Part shown: piece by piece, positions 1-7,175 of the stretch | Position numbering within the stretch: the stretch's first letter is position 1 | How the letters are laid out: every line of letters starts with the position of its first letter | Origin: CAZYYO01 sp964650965 | GTDB lineage: Bacteria; Bacillota; Clostridia; Lachnospirales; Lachnospiraceae | Direction of reading: 5' to 3' | DNA: 32,140 nucleotides | NCBI GenBank assembly: GCA_964650965.1 | Contig: CAZYYO010000027.1 | Location: forward strand, 1-32,140 | Made by a program: the position numbers and the translations under genes | Notes under the pieces: model-generated | Told to the model about the DNA's origin: nothing | What the model saw: the letters and a program-made list of their open reading frames with translations, nothing else | Databases searched by the model: none

Positions 1-987
1 CAAAAACTGTTTCCGCTGCTTTTCCTGAGCCTTCATTCGGGATAATTTGTCTGTATCCCGGCCTAATACCCAGACCTTTCGATTGTTATGATAATGATTT
101 GCAATCTTCCAGAATTTCTCCGGATAAGCCAGACGATAGTATAGCTGCATTTTCTCCGTATAATCCAGTGGTCTTTTGCTATTGTATGCGTCTATCATTT
201 CCAGACCCAGAGGAACATTCCATTGATTTTTTTCTAATATTTTTCTCATAAATTTAGCCAAATCACTAATAGGCATATCATAACGAATTTGCTCATAATG
301 AATCAGCTGGGGATTCTTTCCCTGAAAAACAAGATTATGCTGGCTACAGTCCCCATGGCAAAGCCCATATTGCTGCTTGGGAAATCGTTTTAGAAAATCT
401 GTATATTCCTTTTCTATGTTCAAGGCCTGCTCTTCGAATTCCATATAGCATGCTGCAAAAAGACGTTCAAACTCATTTTTTTGCTTTTTCTTTTGAATAT
501 AATTCTTTACACATCTTAATTCCCTGTTATGTCGCTGCAATTCGCTTTCCATCTCATGTTCCGGAACTCTTAGTATCTTTTCCCATGTATGGAATTCTTC
601 TCTCACATCTTGGGGCTTCGTCCCTGGAACACTTATATCTGTAAGAAGGACATGATGAAGCTTCGCCATTTTCTGCACTGCTGCAAGAATCTCCTTGGGA
701 TTTTTTGTATCACATTCCTTTCCTGGTATGTAGGTCTTTAAAATATAACTGGTTCCATCCTCCTCCTTTGTAATATACTCCCCTTCTTTATTCAAAATAA
801 GCGTCTCTGTCATAGGCTCCCATTGATGAAGATACTCCAAAATTTTTGCCAATGCTTGTGCTTTTTGGCTGCTTCCCTTATACTCCTTTAACACTAATTT
901 CCCACGACTGGTTTCTGCAAGGAAGGTTCCCCTGCCCTTTGTAACAGATGATACCTCCAGTTCATATTTCTCCAATACCTGCTCCAT
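1..987 (-). CDS. CotS/YutH-family spore coat kinase-like protein, partial at the left edge
   Basis: An open frame of 329 codons runs from an ATG at 987 to the window edge without a stop, so the C-terminus is missing or nearly so; family members are usually about 320-350 aa. The fold is that of aminoglycoside phosphotransferase-type kinases. The Brenner-like motif HGDCSQHN begins at about residue 211 and is followed by YDMPISDLAKFMRK, which matches the second conserved Asp region of CotS-family proteins. The N-terminus has a short glycine-containing strand (TKGRGTFLAETSRGKLVLK) with the expected nucleotide-contact lysine. An AGGAGG sits 9 nt before the ATG. Family members associate with the spore coat in Bacillus and Clostridia; the substrate is unknown. 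It lies 74 nt downstream of cca, separated by a hairpin that covers its RBS. Family assignment is fairly sure; coat localisation is inferred. Confidence 0.8.
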   Translation of the reverse strand, partial: MEQVLEKYELEVSSVTKGRGTFLAETSRGKLVLKEYKGSSQKAQALAKILEYLHQWEPMTETLILNKEGEYITKEEDGTSYILKTYIPGKECDTKNPKEILAAVQKMAKLHHVLLTDISVPGTKPQDVREEFHTWEKILRVPEHEMESELQRHNRELRCVKNYIQKKKQKNEFERLFAACYMEFEEQALNIEKEYTDFLKRFPKQQYGLCHGDCSQHNLVFQGKNPQLIHYEQIRYDMPISDLAKFMRKILEKNQWNVPLGLEMIDAYNSKRPLDYTEKMQLYYRLAYPEKFWKIANHYHNNRKVWVLGRDTDKLSRMKAQEKQRKQFL

Positions 988-989
988 AC

Positions 990-1053
990 AAAAAGCCCTC
1001 CTAAGACGTAACATTCACGGTAGGTGCCGTGTCAGTTTATCTTATGAAGGGCT
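990..1053 (-). terminator. Terminator-like hairpin overlapping the RBS of the CotS-like gene
   Basis: On the minus strand, AGCCCT (1053-1048) pairs with AGGGCT (999-994), followed directly by five T (994-990). A second segment, TAAG (1044-1041) with CTTA (1005-1002), continues the stem after a small internal loop. At the tip CACGG/CCGTG (1031-1027 with 1020-1016) forms a further 5-bp hairpin. The structure lies right after cca and has the form of an intrinsic terminator, but its 3' arm contains the AGGAGG (1002-997) of the next gene. Confidence 0.6.
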
Positions 1054-1061
1054 CTCATTAT

Positions 1062-2393
1062 TTATTCAATATATTCTCGGGCTTTCTCCTGCAAATATAG
1101 TAAATTATTTCGTTCCGGTTCCTGCAGCACCAGCTCTAAAAGGGTGTTGAGGAGCTTTCCGATTTCAGGTCCCGGCTTCATTCCCATTTGAATCAGGGTT
1201 CTGCCATCAATAGCCAGTTCCTTAATGGATAATGCCTGCTGCTTTGCTAAAATCATATGGTACTGATTCTCAAAATCATCAATGGCCTGAAGCTTTTCTG
1301 CTCTGTGATACTGGCTTTGTGCCAATGTATCTGCTCTTTTCACTGCAAACAGTGCAGGAAAATTCTGTGGACCAATTTTTACAATCGCACGGCGAATCTT
1401 CTCTGGTGTCATTCTAGGGCGTTCGTCATGATACCGAACCAATGCAGTAACCTTAGCGGTCGTATCATTGTCAAATTTCAATCGCCGTAGAATTGTTCTT
1501 GCCATTTCAGCCCCCCGCTTAGGGTGTCCCAAGAAATGATCCTGCCCTTTTTCATCCGTAGTTCGACACACTGGCTTCGCCACATCATGCAACAGCATGG
1601 CAAGCCGCAACACCTTATCTGCTTCTACCTGCTGTATGGCACATATGGTATGCTCCCCTACATTATAGCAATGGTGAATGGTATTTTGCGGTGTTTCCAT
1701 CATTTGATCAAATTCTGGAAAAAACTCCCTGGTTAACCCCAGCTCATAGGCATCTCTGATGCGCTCTGGATGATTGGAAACAAGCAGCTTCACTAACTCC
1801 ACCTGGATACGTTCTGCACTTACCCTGGCAATATTAGGAGCCAGCATCCGCACTGCAGCCCTGGTATTCTCTTCCATGATAAATCCCAGCTGTGATGCAA
1901 ACCGCACTGCCCGTAGCATACGCAGTGCATCTTCCATAAAGCGTTCCTGAGGATTTCCCACACAACGGATCACTCCCAGCCGCAAATCCTCCATGCCACG
2001 AAAAGCATCCACCAGTCCATCTCGCTCATTGTATGCCATGGCATTAATGGTAAAATCTCTTCTTCGCAAATCCTCTATCAGATTGGCTGTATAGGTGACC
2101 TCTTTGGGATGTCTGGCATCCTCGTACTCTCCGTCAATGCGATATGTGGTCACCTCATAGCCTACCTGCTCCATTAAGACCGTTACCGTTCCATGCTGAA
2201 TTCCTGTATCAATGGTACGACGAAAAAGCCCCTTCACCTGATCTGGTGTAGCAGACGTGGTAATATCCCAGTCCGCAGGGGTTTTCCCTAAAATACTATC
2301 GCGGACACAGCCGCCTACTGCATAGGCTTCGTGTCCGCTTTCTTCTAGTACCTGTATGATGTTTTTCACATGTTCCGGTAATAAAATCTTCAT
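1062..2393 (-). CDS. cca: CCA tRNA nucleotidyltransferase (HD-domain type)
   Basis: Adds or repairs the 3'-CCA end of tRNAs using CTP and ATP, in the cytoplasm. At 443 aa it has the usual bacterial class II architecture: GGCVRD at 27-32, the metal-binding DWD at 41-43, RRDFTINA at 111-118, and RMLRAVRFASQLGF near 158, which belong to the head and neck domains. An HD domain follows (LAMLLHDVAKP, His269-Asp270), as in enzymes with extra phosphohydrolase activity. I chose the ATG at 2393 rather than an in-frame start 28 codons upstream, because the family begins near this Met and the upstream stretch overlaps the end of proS. With this start only one base separates the proS stop (TAG, 2395-2397) from the cca start, so the two are probably cotranscribed and translationally coupled. 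Confidence 0.95.
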   Translation of the reverse strand: MKILLPEHVKNIIQVLEESGHEAYAVGGCVRDSILGKTPADWDITTSATPDQVKGLFRRTIDTGIQHGTVTVLMEQVGYEVTTYRIDGEYEDARHPKEVTYTANLIEDLRRRDFTINAMAYNERDGLVDAFRGMEDLRLGVIRCVGNPQERFMEDALRMLRAVRFASQLGFIMEENTRAAVRMLAPNIARVSAERIQVELVKLLVSNHPERIRDAYELGLTREFFPEFDQMMETPQNTIHHCYNVGEHTICAIQQVEADKVLRLAMLLHDVAKPVCRTTDEKGQDHFLGHPKRGAEMARTILRRLKFDNDTTAKVTALVRYHDERPRMTPEKIRRAIVKIGPQNFPALFAVKRADTLAQSQYHRAEKLQAIDDFENQYHMILAKQQALSIKELAIDGRTLIQMGMKPGPEIGKLLNTLLELVLQEPERNNLLYLQEKAREYIE

Positions 2394-2394
2394 T

Positions 2395-3834
2395 CTAATA
2401 TGCTTTACCCCAATATACCAGCTTTTTCGCAGGTTTTCCGCAGCATACACACACGTCACTGATTTGTTCCTGTTCAAAAGGCATGCAGCGGCTGGTAGCC
2501 GTGGTATCTTCCTTAATCTTCATTTCGCAATCAAGACTCTCACACCACATTGCACGTACAAAGCCAGGCTTATTTTCAATGGCATCCTTAAACTCGTCAT
2601 AATTATGTGCATCGGATATATGTGTTTCCAGGTGATGCTTTGCTTTCGCCAGCATATCCTTCTGCATCTCTGCTGATATTTCCTGAACCTTTTCGGCCAC
2701 TTCATCAATAGCAACCACCAGCTTCTCTCTGGTATCTCTTCGAACCAGTACACACTGATTGTTCTCCATATCCTTAGGTCCAATCTCTACTCTTACTGGG
2801 ATACCTCGCATCTCTGCCTCTGAGAATTTCCATCCAGGGCTCTTGTCACTGTCATCTAATCTTGTTCTAAGGCCAGCTGCTGCAAGGCTTGCACGGATTT
2901 CCTCTGCCTTATCTAGTACCCCTTCCTTCTTCTGCTGAATTGGAATGACCATAACCTGCACCGGTGCAACCATTGGTGGAAGAACCAGTCCGGAATCATC
3001 TCCATGTACCATAATTAATGCACCAATCAGACGTGTTGACATTCCCCATGAGGTCTGATGTACATACTGCATCTTATTCTCTTTATCTGTATACTGAATA
3101 CCGAAGGCCTTGGCAAATCCATCCCCAAAGTTATGACTGGTTCCAGACTGCAATGCCTTGCCATCATGCATTAATGCTTCGATTGTGTAGGTAGACTCTG
3201 CTCCTGCAAATTTCTCCTTATCGGTCTTTCTACCCTTCACCATAGGAATCGCCAGTACCTCTTCACAAAACTGTGCATACAGATTCAGCATCTGTATGGT
3301 TCTTGCCTCTGCCTCTTCTGCTGTTGCATGTGCGGTATGGCCTTCCTGCCACAGGAATTCGGAAGAACGAAGGAATGGGCGTGTTGTCTTCTCCCAGCGA
3401 ACCACAGAGCACCACTGATTATATACCTTAGGCAAATCCCGATAGGACTGCACAATATTCTTATATAAGTCACAGAACAGCGTTTCAGAGGTAGGTCTAA
3501 CACACAATCTCTCCTGTAATTTTTCCATTCCACCATGGGTAACCCATGCTACTTCCGGAGCAAATCCCTCTACGTGATCCTTCTCCTTCTCTAACAGACT
3601 CTCTGGTATAAACATTGGCATATATACGTTTTCCACACCAACTTCCTTAAATCTTGCATCTAAAAGTCGTTGTATATTCTCCCAGATTGCATATCCGTTG
3701 GGTTTGAAAATCATACATCCCTTTACAGATGAATAATCCATTAACTCTGCCTTCTTCACTACGTCGGTATACCATTGTGTGAAGTCTTCGTCCATGGAAG
3801 TAATTGCTTCCACTAATTTCTTGTCCTTTGCCAT
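2395..3834 (-). CDS. proS: Prolyl-tRNA synthetase, short eukaryote/archaeal-like type
   Basis: Charges tRNA-Pro with proline. At 479 aa it matches the short ProRS form, which lacks the large editing insertion of the E. coli-type enzyme. Class II motifs are visible, including the motif 2 region FLRSSEFLWQEGHTAHAT and TSHNFGDGFAKAFGIQY. The C-terminal domain has several cysteines (CMPFEQEQISDVCVCCGKP), a probable zinc site, and ends in the characteristic GKAY. AGAAGGAG precedes the ATG by 6 nt. A near-consensus promoter lies about 80 nt upstream. I see no T-box leader, which is often found on Firmicute synthetase genes: the leader is short and lacks a T-box core. It is followed at once by cca. 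Confidence 0.95.
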   Translation of the reverse strand: MAKDKKLVEAITSMDEDFTQWYTDVVKKAELMDYSSVKGCMIFKPNGYAIWENIQRLLDARFKEVGVENVYMPMFIPESLLEKEKDHVEGFAPEVAWVTHGGMEKLQERLCVRPTSETLFCDLYKNIVQSYRDLPKVYNQWCSVVRWEKTTRPFLRSSEFLWQEGHTAHATAEEAEARTIQMLNLYAQFCEEVLAIPMVKGRKTDKEKFAGAESTYTIEALMHDGKALQSGTSHNFGDGFAKAFGIQYTDKENKMQYVHQTSWGMSTRLIGALIMVHGDDSGLVLPPMVAPVQVMVIPIQQKKEGVLDKAEEIRASLAAAGLRTRLDDSDKSPGWKFSEAEMRGIPVRVEIGPKDMENNQCVLVRRDTREKLVVAIDEVAEKVQEISAEMQKDMLAKAKHHLETHISDAHNYDEFKDAIENKPGFVRAMWCESLDCEMKIKEDTTATSRCMPFEQEQISDVCVCCGKPAKKLVYWGKAY

Positions 3835-3915
3835 TTGTATCTCCTTCTATTCCTTATGATACTCCTTCTTAAGAGTATAACCTGCACTGTTTATCTCTAT
3901 AAGTCACTATGAGTT

Positions 3916-3944
3916 ATTCTATGAAAATGCGCAATAAATGTCAA
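3916..3944 (-). promoter_or_regulatory. Sigma-A-type promoter of proS-cca
   Basis: TTGACA (3944-3939), a 17-nt spacer and TAGAAT (3921-3916) stand on the minus strand, predicting a start near 3909 and a leader of about 75 nt. The leader holds a small hairpin, ATACTC/GAGTAT, well upstream of the RBS. The rest of the stretch up to the palindrome (3945-4011) shows only a short ATCCC/GGGAT stem and no gene. Confidence 0.75.
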
Positions 3945-4011
3945 GAGCCTACCTGGCATCCATCCAGATTTGTATCCCCTGCGGGATGAATTTCAGAAAT
4001 TTCAGTATCCT

Positions 4012-4465
4012 GGATTTGTGCTTTTAGACAGAGTTACATTGGCTCAACTGACAGACTTGGACAGTTTTTCGCTGGATTTTTGTCTTATGAGCTCGCCCTG
4101 TTCGTCCAAGGTTTGACAGTTTCTCAGGAGTGTCCGTCTGGCACAGACCCCTTATTTACGCTCCGGAATTTCTCTTAGGGGGTGGACGTGGAAACCTCAG
4201 GCCGCTCTTCCACTGTTCGAGCACAGGATACTGCAAGCTTGCTCTGTGTATGGTGCGAGTTTGGAAGGGCGGCCTGAAATCAGGATTTCCTAAGGACACC
4301 CCCTTAGAGAAATGCGGAGTAGGAAATAGGGGTCTGTGCCAGACGGACACCCCCGGGAAACTGTCAAACCGTGCCCGTACATGGCGAATAAGACAAAAAT
4401 CCATCTTCAACCTGTAGCCAAGTCTGTCAATTCGCCAATGTAACTCTGTCTAAAAGCACAAATCC
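4012..4465. repeat. 454-bp long imperfect palindrome (large inverted repeat)
   Basis: The two halves are reverse complements of each other with scattered mismatches and small indels. The outermost 32 bp of each arm are identical (inverted): 4012-4043, starting GGATTTGTGC and ending TTGGC, against 4465-4434. Further matching blocks follow inward: TGACAGACTTGG, TGGATTTTTGTCTTAT, GGTTTGACAGTTTC, a 22-23 bp block beginning GTGTCCGTCTGG, then AGGGGGTG and CAGGCCGC. The centre is the perfect palindrome GCAAGCTTGC at 4233-4242. Each arm also holds its own mini-hairpin, GTCTG-GCA-CAGAC. I see no obvious target-site duplication at the ends. It fills most of the gap between the proS promoter and the end of the ATPase gene, so both strands could encode a very long RNA hairpin. 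Open frames exist across it on both strands, but they follow from the symmetry and are not convincing genes. Confidence 0.85.
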
Positions 4466-4468
4466 TGT

Positions 4469-5335
4469 TTACTGCAAGTTCTCAAACTCGCTATCGTGCT
4501 GGCGGAAGAAGTCATAGTAGGTACGCACATTTTGAAGCTGTGTCCATTTCTTAATGTCAACAGGATCTTCGTCTAAATCGTAAATCTTGGCTCCTCGTAT
4601 GGATAACAGGAAGGGAGAGTGGGTGGCAATCACAAACTGGCATCCGAAGAAACGTACCGAATTTTCAAGAAATTCCAAAAGCTCCATTTGACGTTCCGGG
4701 GATAGGCTGTTTTCCGGCTCATCTAAGAGATATAATCCATTCTCCTGTATCTTCTCCGAGAAATATAAGAAGGCACTTTCTCCATTGGAGTGCTCCCGTA
4801 CATTGTCCATCAGATGATTGCGTATGTACTTGGACTTCGTCTTGCTTCTTGCCATGTTGACCTTCTTCAACTGTTCATAATCTTCTAGTGACTTCATCTG
4901 GAACTTAGCATACTTGGCATCCGTGTACTCCTGAAATAGCTCTTCTCGCTTTTGATTAATTCCTTCATTTACTGCTCGAAGGTTCAGCATGAAGTCGAAT
5001 ACATCATCACTGGTTATAATTCTGCTTCCCTCTGGAATGGGAATCTGGGTTTCATAATCACAGTACGCCAGATATTTCTCATAGAAATCGCTGCGATTAT
5101 ACAGGCTGTCTCTGGTAAGCTGCAGCTTCTCTCCAATAATATTAATCGCCGTAGTTTTGCCGGAGCCATTTCCACCATATAGAATAGTAACCGGCTCAAA
5201 ATCCAGACGACGCAACTGATTTTTAGATAAAATCTGAAACGGATAATAGGTGTCATAGCAGGTATGCTTTTGTTCAAATATAAAATCATATTCTCTTTCC
5301 CTGGATGGGAAGGTAAATGTTGACAGATAAATCAT
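4469..5335 (-). CDS. Stand-alone ABC-type (AAA_21/SMC-like) ATPase
   Basis: A 288-aa protein with all ABC-ATPase landmarks and nothing else recognisable. Walker A is GGNGSGKTT at 54-62. A signature-like SNGES stands at about 183-187, Walker B and the catalytic Glu at LYLLDEPENSLS (Asp205-Glu206), and the switch His in ATHS (His239). A charged, probably helical stretch (about 125-180) separates Walker A from the signature, as in a short SMC/RecF-type insertion. I chose the ATG at 5335 because AAGGGG lies 6 nt before it; an in-frame ATG 19 codons upstream has no comparable RBS. No membrane segment or nuclease (TOPRIM) domain is present, so it is not a full OLD nuclease. The gene for a small membrane protein lies 59 nt upstream, and the palindrome begins 3 nt past its stop. 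Function unknown; DNA-maintenance or defence roles are only possibilities. Confidence 0.85.
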   Translation of the reverse strand: MIYLSTFTFPSREREYDFIFEQKHTCYDTYYPFQILSKNQLRRLDFEPVTILYGGNGSGKTTAINIIGEKLQLTRDSLYNRSDFYEKYLAYCDYETQIPIPEGSRIITSDDVFDFMLNLRAVNEGINQKREELFQEYTDAKYAKFQMKSLEDYEQLKKVNMARSKTKSKYIRNHLMDNVREHSNGESAFLYFSEKIQENGLYLLDEPENSLSPERQMELLEFLENSVRFFGCQFVIATHSPFLLSIRGAKIYDLDEDPVDIKKWTQLQNVRTYYDFFRQHDSEFENLQ

Positions 5336-5394
5336 ATGCTTCCCCTTTGATAAATCTTTATTGTATGAATGAATTGCAGCTGCTGTTATCAAAT

Positions 5395-5736
5395 TTACAA
5401 CATATACTTCTTCTGGAGCCTATGATGCCCTACACTAAGGCCACCGATTTCCAGAAACATCATTCCTATCAGTATCACCATGGAAATCGTAACATTCACA
5501 TGCTCTAGGAGGATTGGAAATACAAGCATACTTATAGCAAATATTATCGCAAAGCCAATCCACAACAGGCCATGGGCATGATTCCAGGCGGTCACATCCC
5601 GAAGTTTCTCCGGTGGGATATCCGCTTCCCCTGTGTTCATCTTAGCCGGTGTCTTACTACAATAACTAACCACACCAACAATCACGAAAATCAACGATAC
5701 CACGCCAACAATCACTGCATAAAATATAAATCCCAT
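5395..5736 (-). CDS. Small three-helix membrane protein, unknown function
   Basis: A 113-aa protein that I do not recognise with certainty. Three hydrophobic segments are visible: about 2-25 (starting GFIFYAVIVGVVSLIF), about 57-78 (LLWIGFAIIFAISMLVFP) and about 84-104 (SMVILIGMMFLEIGG). Between the first two lies a polar loop with DVTAWNHAHG; the tail is basic (HHRLQKKYML). The layout resembles short uncharacterised Clostridial membrane proteins of the DUF3784 kind, but I would not assign it. I chose the ATG at 5736 because AAAGGAAC precedes it at proper spacing; the frame stays open 46 codons further upstream, but that stretch is not hydrophobic and crosses a strong hairpin. The ATPase gene follows 59 nt downstream, so the two may form a pair. 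Confidence 0.7.
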   Translation of the reverse strand: MGFIFYAVIVGVVSLIFVIVGVVSYCSKTPAKMNTGEADIPPEKLRDVTAWNHAHGLLWIGFAIIFAISMLVFPILLEHVNVTISMVILIGMMFLEIGGLSVGHHRLQKKYML

Positions 5737-5830
5737 TATGTTCCTTTCTACCAGATAAGGTTCTCCCCCGGTTCCTGCCCCATCAAATAAAATCATTCCA
5801 CGTAACATCTGCATGCACTGGATATGAATA

Positions 5831-5866
5831 ATCGAAGAGAATTTGATATAACATTTTCTCTTCGAT
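5831..5866. other. Perfect 11-bp hairpin upstream of the membrane-protein gene
   Basis: ATCGAAGAGAA (5831-5841) and TTCTCTTCGAT (5856-5866) are exact reverse complements around a 14-nt loop. No T-run follows on either strand, so it is not a classic terminator. It lies about 95 nt before the start codon at 5736, with a TATAAT-like element (no good -35) further upstream, which would place it in the leader. The remainder of the 5737-6012 gap shows only a weak ATACCA/TGGTAT inverted repeat near 5987-6013. Confidence 0.55.
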
Positions 5867-6012
5867 CTCATCAACCAATTTTTAATTATATTCTATTCTG
5901 AAAATCATAGTTTAGCAATCATTATTTCTTCCAAACTTCAATCCTATCCCCCCAATCAGCTAGTTTGCCAGACTATATTGTCTTGATACCACAAGGTCAT
6001 TGCATATTGGTA

Positions 6013-6864
6013 TTATTCTGTTGGCAGTCTACCCGATTCACTCGCCAGCTTTTTCTCTTGTGTTTTCACTCTACGCTCAAGTTTCTTAATATCTTCCGAT
6101 GCCGGAAGTTCCTCTGGCTTTATTCCCCTTGTTTCTAGCATATTTCGAACTGTACTGTTATTTTGAACATGCTCGTTTGAAATAGATCCTTCACCTTGCA
6201 AATCTTTTTCTTCTACATTATAGTTTGTCATCTCTGTTGCCAAATTCTTTGCCGCAATCGTCAGTGTCGGCAAAAAATCTGCCAACGGTCTGCTATCTTT
6301 CACCCCTAACAACTGTTTCATATCCTGCGTACTTTTTCCTCCAAATAATGCCTGATCACCTCTTGACCTAATTCTCCCAAATCCTGCATCATCAACTCCC
6401 CTCTCATAAATATTCTGAGACAGTCGTTTTTCAGATTCTCGCAGTCTTCCTCTAGCTTCTGTTCTTTCAATATATGATATTCTTTCTTCGATCAATTCCT
6501 GCTTTCTTGTTTGAACAGCAAAGTAACTTTGTGCAAATGCAATTTCTTCTTTTTTTGGATCACCATTTTGTGCTATTAAATAACAAGCATATCTTGTCAG
6601 CATATAATCTTTAACTTCTCTCTTTGCACCTTTTCCAAGAGTTATCATTTTGCTGACCTCAGCAAAATGATCAGATACCTCTACCTGTGCTGTTTCACAT
6701 GATTCCATTGCTTTCGAAATTGCATTTTCAAAATTTCGCCATTGCTCATATCCTAAATGTCCCATTAAATCTCTTGCATACCAAAATTCTATACAAGAAC
6801 CTTCTACAATCTGCATAATATCATCAAATTGTACCTTTTTGCTTTCAATTATTTTCTTATCCAT
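6013..6864 (-). CDS. dinD: DNA-damage-inducible protein D (DinD)-like protein
   Basis: The 283-aa protein matches the DinD family over its whole length. The N-terminal Bro-N/antirepressor-like part shows EFWYARDLMGHLGYEQWRNF and VKDYMLTRYACYLIAQNGDP. The middle part shows the typical GDQALFGGKST and LGVKDSRPLADFLPTLTIAAK, and the C-terminus is charged and helical. In E. coli DinD is LexA-controlled and acts against RecA strand exchange; many relatives are carried by phages and mobile islands. I chose the ATG at 6864, which has AAGGAG 9 nt upstream; the ATG 9 nt earlier abuts the RBS. No Firmicute-type LexA box (CGAACnnnnGTTCG) is visible upstream; a different inverted repeat sits at the predicted start point. 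It forms a single-gene unit between the PPK2 operon terminator and the membrane-protein gene. Confidence 0.85.
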   Translation of the reverse strand: MDKKIIESKKVQFDDIMQIVEGSCIEFWYARDLMGHLGYEQWRNFENAISKAMESCETAQVEVSDHFAEVSKMITLGKGAKREVKDYMLTRYACYLIAQNGDPKKEEIAFAQSYFAVQTRKQELIEERISYIERTEARGRLRESEKRLSQNIYERGVDDAGFGRIRSRGDQALFGGKSTQDMKQLLGVKDSRPLADFLPTLTIAAKNLATEMTNYNVEEKDLQGEGSISNEHVQNNSTVRNMLETRGIKPEELPASEDIKKLERRVKTQEKKLASESGRLPTE

Positions 6865-6932
6865 TGCCTGCATCTCCTTAGTCTATCCAAGCTCTCCTTG
6901 TTTATTCTTGATCTTCATCACTTTTCACTATA

Positions 6933-6947
6933 CACACTCATTGTGTG
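6933..6947 (-). promoter_or_regulatory. Candidate operator palindrome at the dinD start point
   Basis: CACAC-N5-GTGTG is a perfect 5+5 inverted repeat beginning 4 nt past the -10 box of the dinD promoter, thus over the predicted transcription start. The position fits a repressor site, but an early-transcript RNA hairpin is equally possible. It does not resemble a LexA box. Confidence 0.4.
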
Positions 6948-6951
6948 GTAA

Positions 6952-6980
6952 ATTATATCACGAGATACGCTATTAAACAA
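6952..6980 (-). promoter_or_regulatory. Sigma-A-type promoter of dinD-like gene
   Basis: TTGTTT (6980-6975), a 17-nt spacer and a perfect TATAAT (6957-6952) lie on the minus strand. The predicted start is near 6945, giving a leader of about 80 nt before the chosen ATG. Confidence 0.7.
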
Positions 6981-7039
6981 CGTAAAACACATCATCATCT
7001 GCTCCCTCTGTATAAATTCCGCCTAATTGTTTATAACGC

Positions 7040-7072
7040 AAAAAGTGACAGACACATCATATGCCTGTCACT
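7040..7072 (-). terminator. Intrinsic terminator of the AAA+/TtcA/PPK2 operon
   Basis: On the minus strand AGTGACAG (7072-7065) pairs with CTGTCACT (7051-7044) around a 13-nt loop, followed by TTTTT to 7040. It lies about 100 nt past the PPK2 stop. The rest of the 6865-7175 gap, apart from the dinD promoter, shows nothing I can name. Confidence 0.85.
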
Positions 7073-7175
7073 AATCAGATTATTCTCCATACATAGCAAC
7101 GTTATCGTTCATTTATTTTTAAAATATTAATTTGTACTTATTCCTGTCAGACCGCTCCCTGTTGGCTGCCTATCA

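Noticed and set aside
3835..4011. T-box leader on proS
   Set aside because: No T-box core or long leader is present; a promoter lies only about 80 nt upstream of the gene.
4130..4417. Open frames of 84-95 codons on both strands inside the long palindrome
   Set aside because: They mirror one another because of the inverted repeat, have no RBS or recognisable domain, and are rich in unusual Trp/His/Arg/Pro runs as non-coding frames often are.
6865..7039. LexA/SOS box upstream of the dinD-like gene
   Set aside because: No CGAAC-N4-GTTCG-like sequence is visible; the palindrome there is of another kind.
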